Part shown: positions 35,997-43,972 of the stretch, piece after piece | Position numbering within the stretch: the first letter of the stretch is position 1 | How the letters are laid out: every line of letters starts with the position of its first letter | NCBI RefSeq assembly: GCF_004912145.1 | Contig: NZ_STGT01000001.1 | Coordinates: forward strand, 1-64,000 | DNA length: 64,000 nucleotides | Reading direction: 5' to 3' | Origin: Peteryoungia rhizophila | GTDB taxonomy: Bacteria; Pseudomonadota; Alphaproteobacteria; Rhizobiales; Rhizobiaceae | The notes under the pieces: generated by a model | The model's database searches: none | What the model was told of the DNA's origin: nothing | What the model saw: the letters and a program-made list of their open reading frames with translations, nothing else | Position numbers and translations under genes: made by a program

Positions 35997-36743
35997 TCAG
36001 AGAAGGCTGTCGAAGAGGGCCGACATGGAGTCAACCGACATGTCCCCCGAATAGGCCTTGCCATTGATCAGGAAGGTCGGGGTCGACTGAACTCCGAATT
36101 CCTCAGCACCGCGATCGCGGACTGCCGACACATCACCGGCAAGCTGCGCGTTCGTCAAGCAGGCGTCGAAGGTCTCCTGTGTAAAACCACCCAGCTTGGA
36201 GAGCTGCAGCATGGCGCCACGGACGTCACCGTCACCGGGGGCCGCCCAGGTGCGCTGCTGCTTGAGCAACATGGAGACGAAGGGGAAGAACTTGTCTTCG
36301 GTCGTGCAACGGGCCAGCATGAAGGCGGCGAGCGAGGCGGTGTCCTGCGGGAACGGGAATTCGCGCAGCACGAAGTAGACCTTGCCGGTGTCGACATACT
36401 TGGTCTTGATCGTCTCGAAGGTGTTTTCGTGGAAGTTTGCGCAGTGCGGGCAGGTCATCGACATGTATTCGATCACCTTGACCGGCGCGTTCGGATCTCC
36501 GAGCGCCATTTCCTTCAGCGAGCCCGGCTTCAGGGCCTCTTCCATGTCGACATCGCGATCGGCGGTCGGGATCTCGGCAGAGGTGGTCGAGGCCGTGGTC
36601 TCGTTGCTGACGGCCGGCTGGGCTTCAGCGCTGGCAGCCTTGTCTTCTGCGTCGCTGCAGGCGGTGAGCGCCATGGAGACTGCGGCGATGGCGATGCCGC
36701 CGAGGAGACGGCGCTTGGTGATCGAGAGTTCGGAAGTCGACAT
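35997..36743 (-). CDS. DsbA-family thiol oxidoreductase, membrane-tethered
   Basis: 248 residues. N-terminal KRRLLGG segment and lipobox-like LTAC (C29) point to export and lipid anchoring. A Ser/Thr/Ala linker to about residue 70 is followed by a thioredoxin fold with active site CPHC (98-101), the helical insert, and cis-Pro loop GVQSTPTFLINGK. Acts in periplasmic disulfide exchange. This class often stands just before smc in Rhizobiales. Confidence 0.88.
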   Translation of the reverse strand: MSTSELSITKRRLLGGIAIAAVSMALTACSDAEDKAASAEAQPAVSNETTASTTSAEIPTADRDVDMEEALKPGSLKEMALGDPNAPVKVIEYMSMTCPHCANFHENTFETIKTKYVDTGKVYFVLREFPFPQDTASLAAFMLARCTTEDKFFPFVSMLLKQQRTWAAPGDGDVRGAMLQLSKLGGFTQETFDACLTNAQLAGDVSAVRDRGAEEFGVQSTPTFLINGKAYSGDMSVDSMSALFDSLL

Positions 36744-37127
36744 GGGTCAGTTACCTGCTTGCAAGGGTCTTGGATGGGTCCACCGTTATAACGGCAAAAG
36801 GCGGCAAACAAGGCAGGGGCACCCGCGAAAAATCAAAGTTCCGTGACCTTTTGTCGCCATTTGCCCTCGAAGGAACGGGGATCTGCGTTTTCTCGCACCC
36901 CTGTCTGCGGTTGGACTCGGTCGTTGATCGGCAAGCGACGTGGTTGGGGAAGGCATCGGCGCTCTGCATTGCCAGAGGGCATCGGGACGACTAACAATTC
37001 GAGCCTCGACCGCGCGACGCCTGCTACTTCACCAAACTTGGCCGACCGGCCCGCGTTTCTCGTATTCAAACAAGAGCTCGCCTTGCCGTAAGGATTTTCG
37101 ACAGTTCATACTTAGAGTTCTTTTCAA
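36744..37127. other. divergent intergenic region between the dsbA-like gene and the Slam-like gene
   Basis: About 380 bases, with promoters for both directions presumed. AT-richer near 37100-37127 (GTTCATACTTAGAGTTC). No Shine-Dalgarno before the ATG at 37128. No gene, repeat or palindrome of note. Confidence 0.4.
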
Positions 37128-38525
37128 ATGTTATTGCCGAAGATCCTGGGCGTGTTTCGCCTCGCCTCATACAAGTTGAGCCTTGCGGTTGGCGCTCTTT
37201 TCCTGGCCATGCCTGTTTTTCCGACCCTTGCCCAGCAATCGCAGAATGTCGCGCCGCGAACAGGCAGCATCTCGTTGGGCGCGATCGAAGCAAAGCGGAA
37301 AGCTCTCTTCGAAAGGATGATGGTCGCCCCCGACGATCTCGACACGGCGTTCGAATACGCCGCCCTGTCCTCGCAGGCGGGTGACCTGGAAGGGGCGATC
37401 TCGACGCTGGAGCGCATGCTGATCTATGCGCCCGGCCTGCCCCGGCTGCAACTCGAACTCGGCGTGCTCTATTACCGGCTCGGCGCCTATGAAACGGCGC
37501 GGCAGTATTTCGATGGCGCCAAGGCTACCGGCGACGTGCCGCCAGAGGTCTCGGCCAAGGTCGACCAGTATCTCGCGGCGATCGACAGACGTGGCGCTCC
37601 ATCGCAGCTTTCGGGCATGCTGCGCACCGGGCTGCGTTATCAGAGCAATGCCAATGCGGGTCCTTTAAATTCCACCGTCACGCTGAACGGTCTCTCCTAT
37701 ACGCTGGATGACCTGAGCGTCGCCGGCGAGGACTTCAATGCTTTCGTCAATGGCGGCCTGCGCTATCGCCACGATACCGATATCCAGGGCCTGTCGCTGG
37801 AGGCGGGCGTATCCGGCTATGCGGCGGGATACCGCAACCGCGACACGCTGAACACGGCGGCGGCCGAAGCCTATGCCGGGCCCGTCTTCGATCTCGGCCG
37901 CTTCGGGCTGGACGACAGGTCGCTCTCCGTCATGCTTCTCACCAACGGCGTCCTGATCGAGGGCGACCGCTACCTCGCTTCCGCCGGTATCTCGACCAAT
38001 TTCGACTGGCAGGTTACGCCGGTCGACAGTTTGTCGGCGAGCCTGCAATACCGTTACGAAGACTATTCCAACACCAAGTCGCGCCAGACGGCGGAATTGC
38101 AGTCCGGCGACCGCTTCGATGCGCAAGCCTCCTGGTCGCACAATGTGAGCGAGGACTTCAGCCTCACCGGCCGGATGTTCGCGACACGGCGCGATGCCGA
38201 GACGGGTTATCTCTCCTCCACCGAGGTCGGGGGCGCGATCTCCGGCACCTATCGCTATGCAGCGCTGATCGGCAACGGGCCGGCCTGGATCATCGGGCTG
38301 GAAGCGGCAGTGGCGGGTCGCGCTCATGACGACCCCGACACCATGATCAACGTGACCGAGAGCCAACGTGACACGGACTTCAGTCTCAACCTTCGCCAGA
38401 TCACGCCGTTCAACGAGCGCGTGGCGCTGGTGGCCGAGGCCGGTTACCGCAAGGTCTGGTCGAACTACGACATCAAGGCCTTCGACAATATTTCGCTGTC
38501 GATCGGCATCCAGGCAGCCTTTTAG
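37128..38525 (+). CDS. TPR plus outer-membrane beta-barrel protein, Slam-like (DUF560-type)
   Basis: 465 residues. Signal peptide to about residue 36 (LAMPVFPTLAQ). TPR-like helices at about 60-155 (LDTAFEYAALSSQAGDLEGA, LQLELGVLYYRLGAYETARQ). From residue 160 there is a run of alternating strands (GLRYQSNANAGP, GGLRYRHDTDI, SASLQYRYEDYS) ending in the outer-membrane C-terminal Phe. TPR then barrel is the layout of surface lipoprotein assembly modifiers, which pass TbpB-like proteins across the outer membrane. First gene of a three-gene unit. Identity as Slam is inferred from layout and from the neighbour, not proven. Confidence 0.62.
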   Translation: MLLPKILGVFRLASYKLSLAVGALFLAMPVFPTLAQQSQNVAPRTGSISLGAIEAKRKALFERMMVAPDDLDTAFEYAALSSQAGDLEGAISTLERMLIYAPGLPRLQLELGVLYYRLGAYETARQYFDGAKATGDVPPEVSAKVDQYLAAIDRRGAPSQLSGMLRTGLRYQSNANAGPLNSTVTLNGLSYTLDDLSVAGEDFNAFVNGGLRYRHDTDIQGLSLEAGVSGYAAGYRNRDTLNTAAAEAYAGPVFDLGRFGLDDRSLSVMLLTNGVLIEGDRYLASAGISTNFDWQVTPVDSLSASLQYRYEDYSNTKSRQTAELQSGDRFDAQASWSHNVSEDFSLTGRMFATRRDAETGYLSSTEVGGAISGTYRYAALIGNGPAWIIGLEAAVAGRAHDDPDTMINVTESQRDTDFSLNLRQITPFNERVALVAEAGYRKVWSNYDIKAFDNISLSIGIQAAF

Positions 38526-38535
38526 GAGCATCACG

Positions 38536-41076
38536 ATGAAGACGAACAAACATCATGCCCTGCTCTGCGCCTCTGCCGCACTGCTTCTGCTTGCCAGCTC
38601 TGCGGTGCGGGCCGAAGGTGATATCGCGGGCGTGACGGCTGCGGTCAATCCGAAGGCGACAGCCTTCGACGGAGCCGGCAGGCCCCGCCTGATCTCGCTC
38701 GGCGACCCCGTCATCCGCAATCACAGAATCGAGACGAGCAGCGAAGGCCTGGTGCAGATCCTGCTCGTTGACGGGACATCCTTCACGGTCGGGCCGAATT
38801 CATCCGTGGTGATCGACAGCTTCGTCTACGATCCGGAGAAGAATACCGCCTCGCTTGCCGCGACCATGACAAAGGGGGCGCTGCGCTTCATCGGCGGCAA
38901 GGCCTCCAAGGCGAGCGGAAACGTGAAGATCGACACGCCGATCGGCACGGCCGGTATTCGTGGTGCCGTGGTCGACATCAATCTCAACGGCCAGACGCGC
39001 GACGGGCAGCCACTGCCGCCGCATATGACGCTGGTCTATGGCAAGGAAGTGCAGCTTAGCGGCAATGGTTCGCCGCAACGGCTGTTCAAACAGGGCTTCT
39101 CGATCGTCGCCGGCGACGGCCAGCCGCGCATCCAGCGGACGCCGCCGCAATGGGTGAGTGGCTTGCAGCAATTCCTCGCCGGCCGTCCCGGCCAGAGCGG
39201 GGGTGCGAGCAACAGACCGACAGACCAGACAGTCGCCACGAGCACAGTCGCCAGAAGCAATTCGGCGCAGTTGCCATCGGAAAATACGATCCCGGTGCCG
39301 CAGCCACGGCCGGTCGTGACGACGCCGGCCGAGGATGTGGCGGGTGAATCGCAGCGGGATGTGGGGCCGCGGCCGGAGGTGCCGGTGGATGGTGGTGATG
39401 GAGACGATGACAGGATCGCCGTTTCGGTTCTTTCGCCGGTGGAAACAGGCGGTGACGGCGGAGGAAATGTCCCCCTTACCACAGACCCGAGCGGCATCCG
39501 ACTGGAGCAGTCGAGTGGTACGCTCGTCCGCAATGCCGACGGCAGCTTGACGGGCACCGACGGCGCCGGCAACGACTTCACACTGCCGGAACTCTCGTCG
39601 ACCAGCGTGCTGACGGAGCAGACCGTCACGGGCGAGGTCAACGGAACGGCGGTCAGCGGCACGGCCTATACCGGGAGCGGTGGTTTCTTCACCTATATGC
39701 TCAGTGCCGGAAGTGCCGATCCGCAAGCCTTCTACGTGGTCGGCGGAACGCCCGCCGTTGCGCGGGAAACGCTCTCGACCGAAGAGATCCTGTCTTACGT
39801 GCTGGAGCCGGACCTGCTGGCAGCCCTGATGAATGCCGACGGGCAGACGATCCCCTTCACCGGCAGCTTCATCGACAGCGGCGAAGCCGTGGTGAGTGAC
39901 CTCCTGGTGGGTGGCGTTGCCGATGTGAGCGGATCGGTTGTCGGTCGCGCATTGCAGGCTTCGCTCGTCATCAACGGCACGGGCGCCGGGCAAACCAGCG
40001 CCATCAACGTGCTGAGCGGCAGTTTCGATCTGCTTTCCGGCGGCGGTTACGGGCTTGCCGCATCGACGGCCGGATCGAGCCGTGAGAATGCAATCGACAG
40101 CGCCACCTACGGACAGGGCACGGCGGCCAGCATCGGCTCGAAGGCCGGTGCGGATCATTTCCTCGGTGCAGACGGCGAGTATCTGGTCATCGCATCCGGC
40201 TCGATCACAGACACAGTCTTCGGCGAGGCGGCCCCAGAATTCGCGGGATATGAGCAGGTCCATGTGGTGAGCCGGGACGAGGCGGCGAAGCCCGGCGCCA
40301 GCCGGACATTCGGCGGGCAGACCATGACAGGGTTTTCATCCGGCGTCGGCACATCGGAAGACAGCAGTTCCGTTACGCGCGGGAGTGCAGACCTCACCTT
40401 CGACACTGCGAAGGGCACCTTCGAGGGCAGTATCAGCACAGACAGTGGCAGCTACTTCGCCGAATTCGATGACGACGCCGACAAAGGCTATCTCTCTGAC
40501 CAGCTGATTGCCGGTACCAGTTCCAAAGACGGCTCCTACATGGTCTCGTCTGCCGTCGTGCCAGCGATGATCTTCGACAATGGCACCAGTTCCGCGATCT
40601 GCAATGCCTGCGAGTTCATGACCTGGGGCTGGTGGGGCAGCAACGTCTATGGCGAAATCAACTACAGCGTCCATCTCGGCAACTGGATCATCGGCAAGCA
40701 GCCGGAAAACAGCGCAATCCCGACCTCGGGGACCGCGACCTATAACGGCAATGCGGTCGGGACAGTCATCAACGGCAGTGCGCAGTACATCGCGACCGGG
40801 GCGATGACCTCGACGATGGACTTCGGCTCACGCACCGGCACCGTTGCGGTCTCAGGCTATGACAGCAAGACCTTCAGCGCCGATGTCAGCTTCGGCAGCG
40901 GTACGGCCACTTTCAGCGGCAGTTCGAGCAGCGGCATTGCCGCAAGCGTCACCGGCGCCTTCGCCTCCAACGGCACGGATCCGGTCAAGGGCATCATGGG
41001 CAACTTCTCGGCGGCGGACGGCAACTGGTCGTCGACCGGCATCTTCGCAGGCAGCACCGCGGACATTCCTCAGTGA
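38536..41076 (+). CDS. exported FecR-domain protein with C-terminal TbpB-like beta-barrel
   Basis: 846 residues; TAGGAGC of the ribosome binding site overlaps the previous stop. Signal peptide ends at AVRA (about 26); no lipobox. FecR domain at about 45-165 (GDPVIRNHRIETSSEGLVQI, LVDGTSFTVGPNSSVVID, TPIGTAGIRGAVVDINLNG). Linker at 225-330 is rich in Pro, Gly, Asp and Ser. Long beta-rich middle. Near 689-692 is CNAC followed by EFMTWGWWGS, a likely disulfide loop. Residues ~730-840 (GTATYNGNAVGTVINGSAQY ... TMDFGSRTG ... GIMGNFSAADG ... GIFAGS) resemble the eight-stranded barrel of TbpB and hemophilin, known Slam cargo. Likely substrate of the upstream barrel protein and periplasmic partner of the CHASE2 cyclase. 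Function is inference. Confidence 0.7.
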   Translation: MKTNKHHALLCASAALLLLASSAVRAEGDIAGVTAAVNPKATAFDGAGRPRLISLGDPVIRNHRIETSSEGLVQILLVDGTSFTVGPNSSVVIDSFVYDPEKNTASLAATMTKGALRFIGGKASKASGNVKIDTPIGTAGIRGAVVDINLNGQTRDGQPLPPHMTLVYGKEVQLSGNGSPQRLFKQGFSIVAGDGQPRIQRTPPQWVSGLQQFLAGRPGQSGGASNRPTDQTVATSTVARSNSAQLPSENTIPVPQPRPVVTTPAEDVAGESQRDVGPRPEVPVDGGDGDDDRIAVSVLSPVETGGDGGGNVPLTTDPSGIRLEQSSGTLVRNADGSLTGTDGAGNDFTLPELSSTSVLTEQTVTGEVNGTAVSGTAYTGSGGFFTYMLSAGSADPQAFYVVGGTPAVARETLSTEEILSYVLEPDLLAALMNADGQTIPFTGSFIDSGEAVVSDLLVGGVADVSGSVVGRALQASLVINGTGAGQTSAINVLSGSFDLLSGGGYGLAASTAGSSRENAIDSATYGQGTAASIGSKAGADHFLGADGEYLVIASGSITDTVFGEAAPEFAGYEQVHVVSRDEAAKPGASRTFGGQTMTGFSSGVGTSEDSSSVTRGSADLTFDTAKGTFEGSISTDSGSYFAEFDDDADKGYLSDQLIAGTSSKDGSYMVSSAVVPAMIFDNGTSSAICNACEFMTWGWWGSNVYGEINYSVHLGNWIIGKQPENSAIPTSGTATYNGNAVGTVINGSAQYIATGAMTSTMDFGSRTGTVAVSGYDSKTFSADVSFGSGTATFSGSSSSGIAASVTGAFASNGTDPVKGIMGNFSAADGNWSSTGIFAGSTADIPQ

Positions 41077-43304
41077 CAGCTTCTGCACAGGGGCGCCCGA
41101 CGACGGTGCAGCCCCGCACGCCACGTCGCCGTCTGTCCTCATCGCAACGGCGCAAGCTCGGCGTGATGCTGATGGGGGCAGCAGCGCTCGTCGCGGTGAT
41201 CACCGCGCATGCGGCACTCGCCCCGCAAGCCTTCCGGCTGACGGCACTGGTGTTCGACGCCTATCAGGTCATCAAGCCGCGCGCGGCGACCGATCCGCCG
41301 GTCGCGGTCATCGATATCGACGAGGCCTCGATCGGCAAGCTCGGGCAATGGCCCTGGTCGCGCGGAACTGTGGCCGAGATCGTGACGCGCGCAAGCGGGC
41401 TCGGAGCGGCTGCCATCGGCTTCGACATCGTGTTCTCCGAACCTGATCGGACGGCACCGGCGCGCCTCGTCGAGGAGATGCGGCGCCAGGGCATCGCCAT
41501 CGAGGTCGATCCCGATCTGCCGGATCCGGACGCCTTGCTAGCCGGGGCGGTGGCCTCGAATGCAGTGGCACTCGGGATCGCACTCAGCAACGAAACCTCT
41601 GTTGCGGCTTCGGACCCCAAGGCGGGTTTCTCCTTTGTGGGGGCTGATCCACGGGCACGGCTTCTGCCCTATTCTGGCGCTCTTTCGAACCTGCCCGAAC
41701 TGACCGAGCGCGCGTCCGCGATGGGCTATTTCTCCTTCCCGCCTGCGGCCGACAACATCATCCGCACTTTCCCGCTCGTCTCGAAGAGCGGCGACAAGCT
41801 CTATCCGGCGCTGTCGATCGAGACGCTTCGGATCGCCCAACAGGCGAGCTCCTTCCTCCTGCGCTCGGCGGGGAGCGAAGATGGCGCGGCGATAACCGAT
41901 CTGAGGGTCGGCGCCCTCGATGTACCGCTGTCCGCCGATGGCGAGATCTGGATCTACTATTCCGGCCTGCCGAAGATGAATGTCATCTCCGCCGCCGATC
42001 TCTTCGATCCGACCAAGGCCGCCATGCTCATGGGGCAGATCCAGGGGCGCATCCTGCTGGTGGGCACCAGTGCCGTCGGCCTGCGCGACATCGTGGCGAC
42101 GCCGATCGATCCGGCCATGGCCGGCGTGAAGGTGCATGCGGAAATCATCGACCAGATCGCGAGCGGCGTCTTCCTGCAAAGGCCGGACTGGATGATCGGC
42201 GCGGAGCGGGCGGCAGCGGTTGCAGCAGGTCTCGTGCTGCTTCTGGTGCTGGCCACCGCAACCCCTGCCCTTTCGGTAGTGACCGGCCTCTTGCTGGCTA
42301 TCCTTGTTGCCGGCGGCTCGTGGGTCGCGTTTGCGAAAGCGCTGAAGCTTTTCGATCCGCTGTTGCCGATGGCAGCGCTTGGCGCGGTGCTGCTGACGGC
42401 CCTGCCGCTGCTCCTGATGCTCACCCACCGCGAAAAGCGTTTCGTGCGCGAAAGCTTCGGGCGTTACCTCTCGCCGACACTGGTCGAACGGCTCTCGGAA
42501 AATCCGGAAGGCCTCACGCTCGGTGGCGAGGACCGGGAACTGACCATCCTGTTCTCCGACATCCGCGGCTTCACCGCGCTTTCGGAAAAGCTGACCCCGG
42601 CCGAACTCACGGGGTTGCTCAACAATTTCCTGACGCCAATGACGCAAGTGCTTCTGCAGCGCGAGGCGACGATCGACAAATATATCGGCGATGCCGTCAT
42701 GGCCTTCTGGAACGCGCCGCTCGACATCGCCGATCATCCGCAAAAGGCCTGCCTTGCCGCGCTCGATATGGTCTCAGCGCTCGAGCGGCTGAACCGCGAG
42801 AGCGGCATGGCGCTCAAGATCGGCATCGGTCTCAATACCGGCATGGCCTGTGTGGGAAACCTCGGCTCGGACCAGCGCTTCAGCTACTCCTGCATCGGCG
42901 ACAGCGTCAATCTCGCCTCACGCGTCGAGGGCATGACCAAGCTCTACGACGCCTCGATCCTCGTGACCGAGGACGTACGGGCGCGGACAACGGGGCTGCT
43001 GTTTGCCGAAGTTGACCGGGTGCGCGTGGTCGGGCGCCGGGCGCCGGTGACCTTGTTTGCGCTTGTCGGCGTAGCCGGGGAAATCTCCGGGCGGGTCGCC
43101 GAACTGGTTCAGCGTCACGATGATTTCATCGCCGCATGGCAGGCGGGCGATCTGGGCGTGGCACGGGAGAGGCTGCAGGCGCTGCTGTCCATGCCGGAGA
43201 ATGCCCTGACCGGCACGCATGCGCTTTATGGCGAGCGCCTGGCGGAACTTCCTGAGACTGCGCCGGAAGGCTGGGACGGCGTGTTCACGGCGAACAGCAA
43301 GTAA
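41073..43304 (+). CDS. CHASE2-domain class III adenylate/guanylate cyclase
   Basis: 743 residues from a GTG at 41073 that overlaps the FecR gene stop by four bases. A membrane helix at about 30-50, a periplasmic CHASE2 sensor at about 55-365 (VIDIDEASIGKLGQWPWSRG, VGTSAVGLRDIVATP), three more helices (370-450), and a cyclase domain from 485: LFSDIRGFTALSEKL with the first metal Asp, IDKYIGDAVMAFWN with Lys and the second Asp, and IGDSVNLASRVEG. Makes cAMP (or cGMP) in the cytoplasm on an envelope signal. Co-occurrence of FecR with CHASE2 cyclases supports a sensor pair. Confidence 0.9.
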   Translation: MTASAQGRPTTVQPRTPRRRLSSSQRRKLGVMLMGAAALVAVITAHAALAPQAFRLTALVFDAYQVIKPRAATDPPVAVIDIDEASIGKLGQWPWSRGTVAEIVTRASGLGAAAIGFDIVFSEPDRTAPARLVEEMRRQGIAIEVDPDLPDPDALLAGAVASNAVALGIALSNETSVAASDPKAGFSFVGADPRARLLPYSGALSNLPELTERASAMGYFSFPPAADNIIRTFPLVSKSGDKLYPALSIETLRIAQQASSFLLRSAGSEDGAAITDLRVGALDVPLSADGEIWIYYSGLPKMNVISAADLFDPTKAAMLMGQIQGRILLVGTSAVGLRDIVATPIDPAMAGVKVHAEIIDQIASGVFLQRPDWMIGAERAAAVAAGLVLLLVLATATPALSVVTGLLLAILVAGGSWVAFAKALKLFDPLLPMAALGAVLLTALPLLLMLTHREKRFVRESFGRYLSPTLVERLSENPEGLTLGGEDRELTILFSDIRGFTALSEKLTPAELTGLLNNFLTPMTQVLLQREATIDKYIGDAVMAFWNAPLDIADHPQKACLAALDMVSALERLNRESGMALKIGIGLNTGMACVGNLGSDQRFSYSCIGDSVNLASRVEGMTKLYDASILVTEDVRARTTGLLFAEVDRVRVVGRRAPVTLFALVGVAGEISGRVAELVQRHDDFIAAWQAGDLGVARERLQALLSMPENALTGTHALYGERLAELPETAPEGWDGVFTANSK

Positions 43305-43311
43305 TCCCCCT

Positions 43312-43467
43312 TCACTCGTGCAGCGCCTGAACCACCCGGTTGCCGATTGTCAGACGTTCGGCGAGCGCGGTGGCGCAGAGGCGGTGGACCATCAGGGCGA
43401 GTTCGGGGGGTGGCCTGTTCGAGATGCCGCAATTGCCGGCGGGCCAGACGTTGTCGGGTACCGCCAG
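43312..43467 (-). pseudogene. possible C-terminal gene remnant after the DUF721 gene
   Basis: On the minus strand 51 codons end in TGA at 43312. They read like real protein (NVWPAGNCGISNRPPPELAL then RLTIGNRVVQALHE) with G or C at most third positions. There is no plausible start codon before an internal ATG, and no ribosome binding site. It directly follows the DUF721 stop in another frame. Could be the stub of a gene disrupted when the neighbouring cassette arrived, or chance. Family not recognised. Confidence 0.3.
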
Positions 43468-43468
43468 C

Positions 43469-43972
43469 CTATTTGCGTTTTGCCTGCAGAACCGCCGTGC
43501 CGAGACGTTCCACCGCGCGGCGGAGGTTTTCGTCTTCGATCCCCTCCATCATGGTTTCGAGGCGGCGTGCCTTCTCGCCTTCGAGTTTCCTGATCTTCGG
43601 CCTGGCGCTCGCGACCGAGACCGGCTTCTGCACGATGCGAACCTGGCCGATTGCGGGATAGCCGAAAAAGCCGTTGATCCGGGCGATCAGTTCGCCCTGG
43701 GCATGGGACAGGAAGAGCGCGCGTGCGCCCTCGCAGGCGATGGTGAGCACGCCGGGGCGATGGCCGCCGTCCTCCGGCAGGTCCGAGCGGCGCGGCCAGG
43801 CGATCTTTTCCGGGCGTGTGCAATCGGCGAAATTCTCGCCGACGATGTCTTCCCAGGAGCCGAGCAGGGCCGTGTTGATGCCGGCACGGCGCGCCAGAAC
43901 GGGATCGACGATCCCGTTGGCGATGTCGGCGATCTGGTTTGCGCCGTATCGGCTAGGCTGATCCTTCGACAT
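43469..43972 (-). CDS. DUF721 / DciA-like protein
   Basis: 167 residues from the ATG at 43972. The N-terminal half fits DUF721 (GINTALLGSWEDIVGENFAD, then LTIACEGARALFLSHAQGEL, IARINGFFGYPAIGQVRIVQ), a domain related to DciA, the helicase loader. A charged tail follows (KIRKLEGEKARRLETMMEGI). Start overlaps the end of the O-antigen-ligase-like gene by 20 bases. In Rhizobiales this gene commonly sits next to dsbA and smc; here a 6.5 kb cassette lies between. Confidence 0.85.
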   Translation of the reverse strand: MSKDQPSRYGANQIADIANGIVDPVLARRAGINTALLGSWEDIVGENFADCTRPEKIAWPRRSDLPEDGGHRPGVLTIACEGARALFLSHAQGELIARINGFFGYPAIGQVRIVQKPVSVASARPKIRKLEGEKARRLETMMEGIEDENLRRAVERLGTAVLQAKRK

